A DNA stretch of 64,000 bases from Fasciolopsis buskii (taxonomy: Eukaryota > Platyhelminthes > Trematoda > Plagiorchiida > Fasciolidae), in assembly GCA_008360955.1 (NCBI GenBank), contig LUCM01001632.1, positions 1 to 64,000 of the forward strand, in the 5' to 3' direction. The notes beneath the pieces were generated by a model that was not told where the DNA came from, searched no databases, and saw only the letters and a program-made list of their open reading frames with translations. The position numbers were made by a program, and so were the translations under genes. Positions 48,905 through 59,584 of this stretch are shown piece after piece. How positions within the stretch are numbered: the first letter of the stretch is position 1; every line of letters begins with the position of its first letter.

Positions 48905-50310
48905 CGATCGGCGGAGGCGTTTTAGCTTATATCAGTATCCAGTGGTTTGGCAAGTCCAGCACAGTCTTCGCTTACTTCGTTGAAAGTGTGATGGTTAAGC
49001 ATCATCCAGGCCTCTTTCCTTATCGCGGGACGATAAGCATTAATGTCTACATGCCTCCGGTTTATTCTGCACGCGAAATTATTCTGTCTCGTGATACCTT
49101 CTTAATTGTTTTTTGTGTCACTATCGTCGTACTGCTTATGCCTCATTGCTGTAGATTTTAACCACGCCCCACTTACCTCTACTCGCTCGCATTTAGTTTA
49201 TCTTTGATCCTTACCAGGAGCAGTGAGGTCCCCATTCATCCCGATCTTTTTCCTGTACGATTGCAAGATACTGTTTCGCTCACTGACCATTCTCATTTCA
49301 GTGAGAACTACCACTTATTCCCACCTTGCACACCCCTCGTTTATTTCAGAAGGAACCAGATCAAAACAAAGACAAGAAATCCGTATCTTACTAATGTTCC
49401 CTCCTTAAAAAATTCCCATCCAAAGTATCCTCTTGGTTTCCTCTGCGTATGTCCCCTTACGCTGGACTTACTTACAAGGAATCTAAATGCAATTTTTGAG
49501 CTCTGACCACTCCCTAATATGTTGACCCTAACCACTAAAAGAAATTGCCCATATACTTAATGACCAAACGTCTATGAAAAAATACTCTATATCTGTCACA
49601 CAGCAGATGAAGCCACTTCACTCTTCCCTTGTCTTTCAGTATCTGGGCCTCACAGACAACAGAATTCGTCCGTGTTATATCAGACGTTCCTGTGGATAAC
49701 CTAGGGTTTGGCTAATTTTCAGGAGGAATACTGAGATTCTGAATGCGAAACTTATTCACTCACGTTCCAGCACTGCCATCCTATACAAAGCGAGCTACCT
49801 TAGACGCTGAACATTTTTTGTCAGAGGAAATATTCAAGTTTCATTTATCCTCAAAGCCTGCTTCTGGAACTGGTCCAGACGACGTTTTGTGTCGCGCCAA
49901 GAGCCGGATCTCTAAAACACCTTTTGTTACAATTTGTGCCAATTTACTATTCTATCGAATGAATAAGCCGCGAGTCTGTCCAAATCCGTAGCCTGAGATA
50001 GCTTGACGCATAGCAAACTAACAATACATCATCTATATATCAAGGTGTTTTTCCTGTCTTACTCTATCGATTTTCAGTTGTTTTTCTGGGCTTGACTCAG
50101 AAGACGTTTCCCATGCTTTACGACGGTTGGTCTATCACTATTCCTGTTCCTTTTATTTCTGTCAAGCCTGTTATTAATAAACTAGGCGACTTGTACATCA
50201 GGACGTGTGAAAGATCTTCGATAGAAATTGCTGTAGATACTACCCATAATTCACAAAAATTATCTGTCTATCTGTCATTCACATGCATCCACTCGTTCGA
50301 AGTGTAAACT
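48905..50310 (+). mobile_element. CR1-like non-LTR retrotransposon fragment, second family
   Basis: Across frameshifts the + strand reads in CR1 order: endonuclease GGGVLAYIS, then INVYMPPVYSAREI, then the catalytic-loop relative VDFNHAPLTSTRSHL, then linker YFRRNQIKTKTRNP. The start of the reverse transcriptase follows as LSSKPASGTGPDDVLC (family pattern KPxxxxGPDxIP) and ITIPVPFISVKP. The catalytic Gly before DFN is lost and several stops interrupt the frame. It ends before the RT active site, so it is truncated at 3'. I could not align it to the inverted pair beyond general family motifs. Confidence 0.65.
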
Positions 50311-50465
50311 AATGCCATCTATTACTGCTGTTTATTGCAGCTCCAATGTTTCACCTTTAGCACAAATTCTGGTTAAAAGAAAGACATTATTAGGAAGGAA
50401 CCTTCAGGCATTTTTAACTGAAAATATTTCACTGAATTCCTCTCGTTTATATGATTGCGATCGTT

Positions 50466-50471
50466 TTTATT
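50466..50471 (-). promoter_or_regulatory. AATAAA polyadenylation signal of the galectin-like gene
   Basis: The minus-strand hexamer lies about 96 bases after the stop codon at 50567. It is the first canonical signal downstream of that exon. Confidence 0.4.
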
Positions 50472-50566
50472 GCGCACATTAATCCTCTTCCCATTTTCTT
50501 TGTTGGCTGAAATACAATTTCCTCAACTTATGGAAGTCGACCATACAATACAATACAATATTGATT

Positions 50567-50654
50567 TTACGCGATATGCTTAGGTTTGCGCTTCCCAACA
50601 AAATTAGTGACTAGAGCTGCCGGCGACATATTCGCACATGCAACCATATTCACA
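50567..50654 (-). CDS. Galectin-like gene, terminal exon
   Basis: The acceptor TTTGTCTGGCAG is phase 2 and matches the donor of the exon at 50776-50876. It codes VNMVACANMSPAALVTNFVG then KRKPKHIA and TAA, 28 residues. In position it corresponds to the last strands of a galectin carbohydrate-recognition domain, where families have a pattern like HRxPxxxVxxFxVxGxVxLxxI. Conservation is weak in this exon, so its assignment rests mainly on splice phase and position. Confidence 0.5.
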
Positions 50655-50775
50655 CTGCCAGACAAATTACTAACAAAAATGGATATACAAACGAAACCGA
50701 ACGGAAAGGTAGATTGTGAGAATGCTACACTTTCCAAGTGTCTTCCAATGTAGATTGAACTAGACCAATATTTAC

Positions 50776-50876
50776 TTGAGGCAGTTTCCGTTCTTGCACG
50801 ATTCCATTTCATTGCAAGTCAAGCAATGCACGGAAGAAATAAACTTGCTTGATTGTTTAATTGGTAGGCTGAGTTG
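50776..50876 (-). CDS. Galectin-like gene, exon with PF-K-G-F and NG strands
   Basis: Phase 0 in and phase 2 out, 101 nt. It codes QLSLPIKQSSKFISSVHCLT then CNEMESCKNGNCL. Aligned by spacing, LPIKQSSKF matches the galectin MPFxxGxxF strand, and MESCKNGNCL matches the FxVxVNGxxL strand about 12 residues later. The donor is GTAAAT. The acceptor (AAAATTTGAAAG) has a poor pyrimidine tract, which is the weakest point. Four Cys cluster here, which is unusual for a galectin. Confidence 0.52.
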
Positions 50877-51033
50877 CTTTCAAATTTTGTGATCGAAATG
50901 ATAACGACGGAGATGCTCCCTTTTATATCAGCAATAGAACATTTACGGTCAGTGATAAAGTTTAAGAAAGGTTTCTTTGGGATTGGTACAGTATCGTTCA
51001 TTCAATGTGTTACGATGAAACCATCTAATTTAC

Positions 51034-51152
51034 CTTGTAACTTTCACTATTCACTCCATGTGCACTGAATGGTCGTTCGCTAGCATGCACATTTAACTGT
51101 ATTGCTGGCTGCTTCAAGTCTGTCCTCAAGGACCAAATCGTTTTCTGATTGT
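51034..51152 (-). CDS. Galectin-like gene, exon with degenerate sugar-binding motif
   Basis: The acceptor ATTTTTCTCGTGTAG and donor TACAAG-GTAAAT are both good. Phase 1 in, phase 0 out. It codes NQKTIWSLRTDLKQPAIQLN then VHASERPFSAHGVNSESYK. IQLNVHASERPF aligns with the galectin signature IAFHFNPRF. The sugar-contacting His and Arg of HxNxR are kept (HASER), but Asn is replaced by Ser. GVNS may match the following VxNS strand. The conserved Trp of WGxEER is not present in this or the next exon. Confidence 0.58.
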
Positions 51153-51200
51153 CTACACGAGAAAAATCCGAGTCATGCTTTGCCAGCGGCAAAGTACTAC

Positions 51201-51338
51201 CTGGTCGACTACCGATCACGCACATTGATTCAGCTCGTAAGTCCAATCCACCGACGAATTCATGTTCCAGATTGTACGGGATTGATACAACACGCGGTCG
51301 GATGGTTGGTTTCCGAGCCAAATGTTTCGTCTGATCCG
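51201..51338 (-). CDS. Galectin-like gene, exon with N-terminal CRD strands
   Basis: A strong acceptor (TTCTTTTTTTAAG) and GTAGTA donor, phase 1 in and out, 138 nt. It codes PTIRPRVVSIPYNLEHEFVG then GLDLRAESMCVIGSRP. This matches the galectin N-terminal pattern PYxxxxxGGLxxGxxIxIxG, with a Cys in the strand. A 48-nt intron leads to the next exon. I first considered a CRIB motif (SIPYNLEHEFVG), but the downstream exons fit galectin spacing much better. Galectins are cytosolic or unconventionally secreted beta-galactoside-binding lectins, and flatworm ones often have tandem domains. Confidence 0.58.
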
Positions 51339-51362
51339 CTTAAAAAAAGAAAACATACTTAC

Positions 51363-51466
51363 AACCATGAAACTTCCAACTTCGGTTTCGACCCCACCAA
51401 CGCAGTGATACTTTCTTCCGCTGGAACTCAAATTCGAAAAAAATTGCCATTGAACGACCTTGTTGT
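51363..51466 (-). CDS. Possible upstream exon of the galectin-like gene
   Basis: Bounded by CCGAAATAG and a perfect donor GTAAGTATG, phase 2 in and phase 1 out, so it joins the 51201-51338 exon in frame. It codes QQGRSMAIFFEFEFQRKKVS then LRWWGRNRSWKFHG. The intron between them would be only 24 nt (51339-51362), very short even for a flatworm, and the residues do not match a known galectin segment. Either the exon is real with a micro-intron, or the true upstream exon lies elsewhere. Confidence 0.28.
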
Positions 51467-51821
51467 CTATTTCGGAATTAGGTTCTAAGTGCCACAAATT
51501 CCTGTTGAGACATTCCAAGTACAATAAAAGACATTTTGAGATCAAAATAACATGTGGGCGTTTTACATATGGCAATTTATGACAAAGAACACAGATTAAT
51601 TCGATTTATTTTGTTCTCCATCCCCGGCCCGGCCAAACTATCGTGAAACTCATTATCTGTAACGCATTATCGTATCAAACTTTCGAGGCTGATGTTTTCT
51701 TACTCGCTGTGTAGCACATAGAGTCCATGAAACATTAAACTCAAAAAAATGGACTATTTTATATGCCTAATTGGAAATCGTGAACAACGCACACGCATCC
51801 TCTCTGAATCATCGTGCTAAC

Positions 51822-51919
51822 CTGAAAGGAACGGACGTCGGTGGAATCTCCGGGTCGGCTTGGTCCTCTGCGTCAGATTTTGAACGTTCAGTGATCAGAA
51901 ACTCTACATGATATGGCAT
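51822..51919 (-). CDS. Possible first exon of the galectin-like gene
   Basis: An ATG at 51917-51919 opens MPYHVEFLITERSKSDAEDQ then ADPEIPPTSVPF and a good CAG-GTTAGC donor in phase 2. This would join the candidate exon at 51363-51466. There is no promoter evidence, and the join rests on phase alone. Confidence 0.25.
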
Positions 51920-51924
51920 CCTAA

Positions 51925-53585
51925 TCCTTCAGTAGTTAACTCTGAAAGCCATGCATTGAAAGTTCGGCTGCTGTTGATAGAATGCATTTGTGTATTCGAT
52001 AGGAGTAATGGAAACGACATTAAGGGGATTCGCCACTTGACTGATCTCAGTAGTGTAAGCTTAATTGTATTTTTTCCAGTCCAGAAAGGTTTCAATGCAG
52101 GAAAATAAAGAAATGAAAGTCACAGAGGGCCCCACGTCATTGGAAAACACCAGCCTGGTGCTTGATATATTGTGCTGATTCATCAGTTTTCTTCTCTCCA
52201 GAAGTTTGTACTTTGTGATAATATATGTGAATATCTGTGGATGGTGAAATGTAACGCGTTTTATACCCTTAGCTCCTTTTGTTTTTTTTTACATAATGGA
52301 ATACGGCCAGAAAATTTGGAAGCTTGTGTTACTGTTGTCGATGGTTACCCGGGATTGAAATGTCTGTCATTTTGTTTTCCTGAGTTCGTCACCCATGGAA
52401 AGGTTGTCCGATTTAGAAACGAAGATCGAGTTTACGACATAACTCAATGAGAACTCTGGTCGTGAATAAGGGAATCGCCTCCTTGTACAGACCATTAGCG
52501 TGAACGTTTAAATCATGGCCAAAGAACCCTATCCAAGGATATGATGTGCTGTGGACCAAATAAATGATGACCCTCAAAACCCACAAATAGCGGCGGACAG
52601 TATTGTTGTGACAAATGTGATTTCATCGTAGAGCTTCATTAGACCTATCATGTCTAACCGAACTGTGAAGGACTTTTGATGAAGACAAATGGATTATGCA
52701 TCTGATAACCAGGTCACCTACGTCCAATCGGAGCTTACAGGTGATACGTGACAAATTTGCCTATATGGCTCCTGTTGGATATTTTAAGACGAACTTCATC
52801 AAATGCCTATTCCATTTGAACCTCAAAATCAACTCACTGAGACGCTGTCTTACTATCTCCTTCCAAATTGTGTTATCATCGTGCAAGTGTTACTATCACA
52901 GAAAACGAGACTGCATTAATTCGACAAAAAACAGCATTATTACCCTTAGCATCTTCAGTCAAAGATTTTCATTATAGACGACTTACAAAACTGATATCCT
53001 ACAATACTTCTATTCAACCCGGTTTTTGGTTTACTCATAGTTGCCGGAAGAATGACGGTAGAAGCCGGCTGGCTTCCGCGACCTGAGTATTATCGATATT
53101 TGTATCCGGAAAATGATATTTTTCATGAGTTGCTTTCATTCCACGTAGTCGTTAGATTCAGCGAAATAAACGTCATTAGTAGCAACTATACAATAACCTA
53201 CAACTGATCATTACATGATATAATTGTTTTTACAACAAAAGCTGAATGTCGGGCCGTCCATGGATCGGAACTCCTCGTGAATAGAAAAAATGATAAAGCC
53301 CAAAAGTGTTGCACTCTTAAGTTGACTAGAAAGTTCAGTCAAGAGAGTGAGTTTTCATTATTTGTAAAGTGTGAGAAAATATTAGTGATTCCGACTTTTG
53401 AAATTGGATCAGTTTTCTTAATTCTGGCTATAGATAACTTGAAAATAGAAAACACTTTACACTCTTTGTTGCCCGGAAGATTGGCTCATTGTTGAGCACG
53501 TTTGATTGGATTGAATGAATCCACGTACGAAAATTCCCTCATCATAGCGGGACCCGAACGATTGCATGGACATCCTCAAGCATTG
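51925..53585. other. No supported exon; one weak coding-like frame
   Basis: The plus-strand frame at 52172-52450 ends with ENLEACVTVVDGYPGLKCLS and PEFVTHGKVVRFRNEDRVYD before TGA and follows a T-rich tract with a CAG at about 52310. It could be a small terminal exon, but I give it low weight. The rest is AT-rich without features. Confidence 0.25.
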
Positions 53586-53589
53586 AATT

Positions 53590-56500
53590 CTATTGCACAG
53601 TACAGAATTTGGCATAAAAGTTTCGCATTTCAGTCAAACGACGTGGGAAAAAATAGGAAGAGGTTCACCATTATCATATTGTAAAAAGGAAAAAAATCGA
53701 GGAATAAATAAAGTACATTATGAAGGTTGATCCGGAAGTCGGGTAAAACACGGTCACGGTTGGACAATATACGTGCCAAATACGGGAATGTGGGGATTCT
53801 ATGGCTACTGATTCTAGAGAGTGTGGAACGAAAAGTGAATCGTGTTGAGATATGAGAGCGACACTTTGAAGTTCGCTGTGCAGAGGATGCGTGAGATCTG
53901 AAAAAAATGTTGTGAGCAAATTTTTCACATGTTGATAATTGCTGGTCACGTAGATTGAAAGATAACGTAGTAAGTGGTATGAAAGTTACACAGCTGATAA
54001 TTGGTAGCTCCGGCAAACAATTTTAAAGTATGTCTAAGTAAACCTGGAAAAATAACAGGAGAATAATGAAGAAGGGTTGGAAAACACATTGGTATAGAAA
54101 TCAGAAGATGGTGATTTATTTCACCTTGTAGTGTCGAAGCTTCTTCATTTGAACTGACAACCGTCGCAGATTCTTTATACAAATGGAAATGTGAGAAATT
54201 CACTTCAGATTTTTATCAATAGTAACTCCTAGATATTTCACCGAATCAAACTTGCTAACTGTCTCGAAGTGGGCTGGCCGAGAGCGAGAAAATAGACATT
54301 CGAAACATTCGGATGTATTGAGATTTAATGCAGCTCGCACAGAGAAATCGTAAACAAAAGACAGGTTAATAACACAGGGTTGTTGGTAGATGTAATGCGC
54401 CAACGTTTCGACTAACATGGTTAGACTTTCTCAAGGCAAGTCCTACAAACAAATGTTTTGAGAAACACTACCCACGGCAGTCGAAATGTTGACGCATTAC
54501 ATTTACACCAACGCTGCGTTATTAACTTTGTATCATTCACAATTATAACCAATACATGGTGCATCGGTTTTTCGATACATTCCTTACATCATTTGGTTCG
54601 GATAGAAACTTGGTTGTTGGAAAATCTTTCAAAATCATAGTTGTTTGAAACGGTTTGAGAAGGGGCAACATCATCAGCGTACTTGAACAGATGAAATGTT
54701 GAGCTAATTGATAAGTCGCTGATGTAATTAGAGAAGAGATACGGTGAAAAACAGCACTTTGGAGCACTCTCGAGTTGATAATCACTGGTTTGCCGTGCAT
54801 TCGTATGCACTGGGTTCGGTTAATAAAGTATTTCGATAGTCATGCTAATAATAGTATGGGATAATTAAATGTTTCCAGTTTATGAAGTAGAGGAGACCGT
54901 GGGACAAAATCAAATAACGAGGAATTGTCTAGAAAGGGGAAACGCACAGATTTCATTGATGCATTTAAGGACTTACAAATGTGGTGAGTGAGGGAGGTCA
55001 CAACGTCCAAAGTGGACCTGTTTGATCAGTAGGCAACTGAAAAGGATCTTCAGGAGGATACATAGAATAACGTAAGCGTTGGAATATAGCATGCCCCGTC
55101 AGTTTAATACAAGGTGTTAGGGTGGCCGGGGAAGTGTTTGGCTGAAGCAGTAGAACTGCTAGATTTTGGGGTGGGAATAATAGTGACGGGTCTCGAATAA
55201 TTGGGTATAGAAGACGAGGTTAATGATGAGTTAATCAGAGAGGTGGTTACGTCCGTCAGAGCTACAGCATCATGACGTAAAAGAGCTGAGGACAGAATGT
55301 CAGGAACAACCAGTGTGATAGTTTTAGTGGTGCGGAGAATAACAACCAGCTGTGAATTGGAAAATTCCTTAACTGTCCTATCAACACCCTGTCCAAATAT
55401 AGTGGGGGTATAAATGGATGAATGGATGAAAGCTTGATTGATGCAGTCGACATCCGCAGAATAATTCAAATTTCTCTTTTCCTTCCTACACAACAGTCGA
55501 ATGTCTTGCCATAGTAATCGGTTGTTGTTACCACCCAGGAATTGGCTGGCGAATGTAGTGTCCATGTGTTAGATTTCAGCTTTTATTAGGTTGGAAATAT
55601 GTCGCACGCTTGAGTTATTATGGGATTTGTAGAAGTGTTCCTTTTGTCTCCTTAGAGATCTCAATTTCTGGTCGGAGAGGGAAAACCTTGGGCCTTAAAA
55701 GAAGCAGACAGTGATCACTATTTGAAATTGCAGCAAGCAATTTCAGGGGAGAGAATCATGGGAGTTCCTAATAGCTTTACCTATCTAAAATGCTTCCTTC
55801 TCTTGGAAGAAACGCAGAAGTCACTCAAATCAAACATAATCACTGGCAGTGTAGATGCATGATTGAAATCTCCTGCCAAAATATGCGCATTATCCTCAAG
55901 ACGAGGAACAATAAATACTAGAACGGGGTTGAAAACTCTGTGGTATTTTGTTGCGAGCTAAAGCAAATTTTGTTTTGAAAGTGCTGGTATGACAAGAAAC
56001 ATAGGATGACACTGTTTCACAAGAGGGGAGGGTGCATTTAGGAGCTGCCTTCCAACCAACACGAGTGTCAATTCTCAATGGATTAGAAGCTAGTTGAGTT
56101 ACGTAGCGCGTTATTCCTGTTCACACATTTTCCTATATCAAGTGTTGCATTGGACGGAGACTATAATGGAAGGAAAAACGCCGCAATAATACAAGGAAAT
56201 ATCGATGACACAGAATTTTAGCGCAGCCAGTCAAAGGGCACTTCAAGTGCTCTGCCAACTTTGATAGAAGAGAAAGACGGTTGTGTTCGAATATTTCGTA
56301 CAGTATTAAAGATACAACCACATACATTACTGCACTAAATTTGAGGTTGTGAATGTCACCCAACTGAAATCGTAAGAGGAAGACTGCTTGAGATCGGTGA
56401 TGACTTCTTCGGTGATGTTCTTAATTGATCTGGTGTGTGGTTGGATAAGTTTTCTTTTGATCTGCACCTTTGTATGCCGCCTGGAAAAGGACAGCAGAAT

Positions 56501-57905
56501 GCAACAATTGTTAACTGGAAACACGATTAGATAAACATCTGTTATTCTTTTGTATTGGAAAAACGATACGATTTCGCGTTTTGACACATTTGTGCCCCGT
56601 TCCAATTGCCCTGTTTCCCAGAGCTCCATGTATAATAAGAAATAATTTTTCTCACGATAGTCTCAGGTGTTTTCGATACAGTCACTCAAACTGACTTATC
56701 GCGTGGTTTTAGAACAGACAAAAATATATGCTTAGAATATAATATACATATATCATATATTGTTTGTTATCTTATATACTGAATTATGTCTACGATTAGT
56801 GTCAGTCCAGACATTCGACTTCGTTGTTCTTCTAGTGACTTTATCAAACGTAATGGACTTCTTAACGGGACTGGTGCATTTAAGAGCTGCGTGCCAGCCA
56901 GCCAGCAATTGTGCCCCTGTTTGATGGATAAGATCTTTGATGTGCACCAATGCGTGATCCCAGTACATGTTGAGAAAATATACGGTTTTTAAGCAACAAT
57001 ATTTCCGATCGATTGTGGCGGCGAAAGGAGACCATAATCGAACCAAGCAGCCGATAGGAATACAATGAAATACCGATTACTGAATTGCAGCGCAGCCAAT
57101 GAAAAGGCGCGCACAACCAACCATGTTTAACTGAAGAATCGACCTTATCGCTTTCAATCCATGTGCTTATTTGTATGTGTCATTCTATTGCAATTGCCAG
57201 ATTGACTCGAGGAAAAACGCTATTTAATTACTGTTACTATGACCGAGAAACCACTGTTTTTATCTAGCGTTTCAACGGATGGAGCACATCTACGCCTAGG
57301 ATTACTGATTTCCAGAGTGCTTTGCATAAGCAGATCCATCATGCTTTGAGAACTCAGAACGCTCGTCTAAACTATCATGTTATTATAAGTGACAGTAACA
57401 AATTGCTTCGAGTTTCGGTGTTTTCTGGTTGCACATAAGCGGTGGTTATCATGCTGTTTAAAAAACGTATTACTTACCGTGAACCAAGTGAATTGAAGCA
57501 TATGATTCGAACTTTAATTCGTGCCAAAATTCCCAGATGACTCATAAATAGAGTGTCAATGCACAGGTCCTCTACACACGACTCAGCATTAAAGGTAAAA
57601 TGATCTCCAGCTGACAGATAACAAGTTTAGAGTAGTGATAATGAAACCCACAGAAACTTATTGTTACTCATCAATGGCAAGTGATGTTCTGTGTCATTTC
57701 ATAAAGAAGCAACAATCTGTTACTTCTCTACACAATTTAACTTTCAAACACATTGAAAGAGACCGGAGTGGTGTGATCCTTTGCAACTCAATCATTTCAC
57801 AATTCCGGTTCGAATGAAAAACTTTACCGTTAAGATTAGGTGAAAACTGTGGTTGGAGATAATTTCCTGTTCAAATCTTTTCACCGATAAAGTGAACTTT
57901 CAAAT
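53590..57905 (-). mobile_element. CR1-like non-LTR retrotransposon, decayed copy 2 (inverted)
   Basis: Minus-strand order: 5' region (57.9-56.6 kb), endonuclease with AHILAGDFNHAS near 55.87 kb, linker, and RT start with LINSSLTSSSIPNYSRP and VTIIPTPKS (55104-55565). The RT core follows: FSNYISDLSISSTFHLFKYADD, with the YADD codons at 54670-54681. Then FDSVKYLGVTIDKNLK (54200-54260) and the 3' segment (53747-54030). YLGVTID, YADD and GDFN place it in the CR1/jockey group of LINEs. Stops and frameshifts break all domains, so it is inactive as read. It faces copy 1 across about 12 kb. Confidence 0.8.
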
Positions 57906-57909
57906 ACTC

Positions 57910-58600
57910 ATTCAGCGTTCGAGGATCTTCCACCTAACTTGGTCGAACAATGAAGCCATTTTAAACAAAAAGAAAACTGTCTGATTGTTCTCGATGTATG
58001 CAAATGGGATAGAGTCATCTTTGAATGATGGAAGTTATGGTTTTGTCGCTATACATACATTGGAATGCCACCAGTTGTCATATACTTTTATAGTAGGCTC
58101 GCAATCAAACAAGCCCGCAAATAATAACCTGTCCTGAACCTAAACTGTTGTTGTAAATACCATGCTAATAAATGTACCGCACAATATTTTATCCGAGGAT
58201 TGGATGGGAGAAAATATTAAAAATTCGTTATAGTATTCTCTATGATGATTTTATTTCCGTTTGCACCAAGAGTATTGGCTATTAATTGGGTGTCTACCGG
58301 GCACTTCGTATATCCGTTAGAATGGTTTCCCTTCGAACGGCATTATTATCGTGATTGGCAACTTGTCCTTTGTTCTTCTTGGTGTTGAAAGCCCAGCAAA
58401 GAATTCTGGCAAAGACTTATATGACGTTTTGAGTTCAGCCAAATTTGGAAACCACTTTGATAAAAATGGGGCACACTCAACTGCCGCGTTGTCGTTTTGC
58501 ACCAAAATAAGAAAATATACTTTCTAATACATTATATTCTGTTGAACGGAACGGTATTTCAAGAAAGAAGTGGAAATTATTTGTCATTCGCTAAACGAAC
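57910..58600. other. Flank of LINE copy 2; weak exon candidate
   Basis: The minus-strand frame at 58317-58505 (SKWFPNLAELKTSYKSLPEF, then TPRRTKDKLPITIIMPFEGK) follows a possible acceptor CAACGCGGCAG and ends in TAA. It may be a terminal exon of unknown type. Otherwise nothing is recognised. Confidence 0.25.
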
Positions 58601-58630
58601 GGTTCCAGGATTCGAACCTGGAGGGTTAAC
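58596..58630 (-). other. tRNA T-arm-like fragment
   Basis: On the minus strand CCAGGTTCGAATCCTGG forms a perfect five-base T stem with a standard T loop and a B-box match, followed by AACCGTTCG. No matching 5' acceptor strand or A box is present at the expected distance upstream, so this is not an intact tRNA gene. It may be a tRNA pseudogene or SINE relic. Confidence 0.4.
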
Positions 58631-59198
58631 ATTTAGAGGCTACAAAAAACAAATTTGCATGAAACACCAGAGTTTTATTTCATAAACAATTCTGGTCCGT
58701 GTAATGCAATTCCATCGTCCGTTGGAAACTGAAATTTTTCGCCCTACCCGTGAAGCAGATCTATTTCTTCCAGAAATTTACCGAACTTTCTGTTTCATGC
58801 AGCGCAACTTTTATACTAAGGGCTTTGTGCTTTTTGGAGAGATCTATCATTTGGCGTTCTCATTCAGGAATTCATGAATTTTTGCGTTACATTTAACGCA
58901 GGCAGGAACTATCCATGATTGTCCTCACCTAGAAGCATAAACCAGAGTTGCGGTAATCACGATCCGTTTGAATGTACATCCGAGATTAGCGGCCCGTGGA
59001 TATTTTCGGTTGTTTTATTAGGTCATTCATTTTCAGGTTGATATTTAGAGGCATCATGCTAAAGTATGTAACAGATGTAGGTTTATTGTTCCAATTGTTA
59101 GAAAGGCAAATCCAACCAGTAGACTAGCACGCACACCCCGACCTCCAGGTTATTCCGACCGCCTTCGTCGAGTTCCGGTCGGGTATTTCTAGACGCAC

Positions 59199-59213
59199 AC
59201 ACACACACAGACG
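59199..59213. repeat. (CA)n run
   Basis: A short alternating ACACACACAC stretch of about 15 bases. Confidence 0.7.
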
Positions 59214-59341
59214 CTTATGCGCATGCACACCTGACCAATCCTCTTTTTTTGTCAGTAGGGACATAAATAAAGCGGTTTTGCCATTTAGTGTCAAAACTGT
59301 GCGCAAGTTTTCTCTCTTGACATTTATACGCAAATTTCCAG

Positions 59342-59571
59342 TGGAACCGAGAACAGAATGCTTGCATCTGGTCAGGTTGGGAATGCGAAAAAGATGGGGA
59401 ACGGTAGTCGATGTGATCTTTAATAACCGTATCCACTCCCAGCTTAAATGGACAGCAATAACTCACCGATGTTCCGGTTGCCCCTGTAGCTATCAAACGG
59501 CTGGACCCATCAGAAAACGAATGTCAACAATTTCAGTCGGCCTTTTTGAGAACGCAAATGAACCGACCACG
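59342..59571 (+). CDS. Candidate internal exon, unknown protein
   Basis: A strong acceptor (ATTTATACGCAAATTTCCAG) and a GTGAGG donor enclose a 76-codon open frame, phase 1 in and phase 0 out. Residues include ECLHLVRLGMRKRWGTVVDV, THRCSGCPCSYQTAGPIRKR and STISVGLFENANEPTT. If the donor is not used, the frame ends three codons later at TGA, so it could also be a terminal exon. CSGCPC is a short Cys cluster. No family recognised. Confidence 0.4.
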
Positions 59572-59584
59572 GTGAGGTGATTCA

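Noticed and set aside
50776..50876. EGF-like domain suggested by CNEMESCKNGNC
   Set aside because: Only the first three Cys positions fit EGF and no later Cys pattern follows. The flanking residues match galectin strands instead.
51201..51338. CRIB (Cdc42/Rac-binding) motif in SIPYNLEHEFVGGLD
   Set aside because: The second CRIB His is missing and no kinase or other CRIB-protein exons follow. The downstream exons match galectin spacing, so galectin was preferred.
58596..58630. Functional tRNA gene
   Set aside because: The T arm is perfect, but no matching 5' acceptor strand, A box or anticodon arm can be folded upstream.
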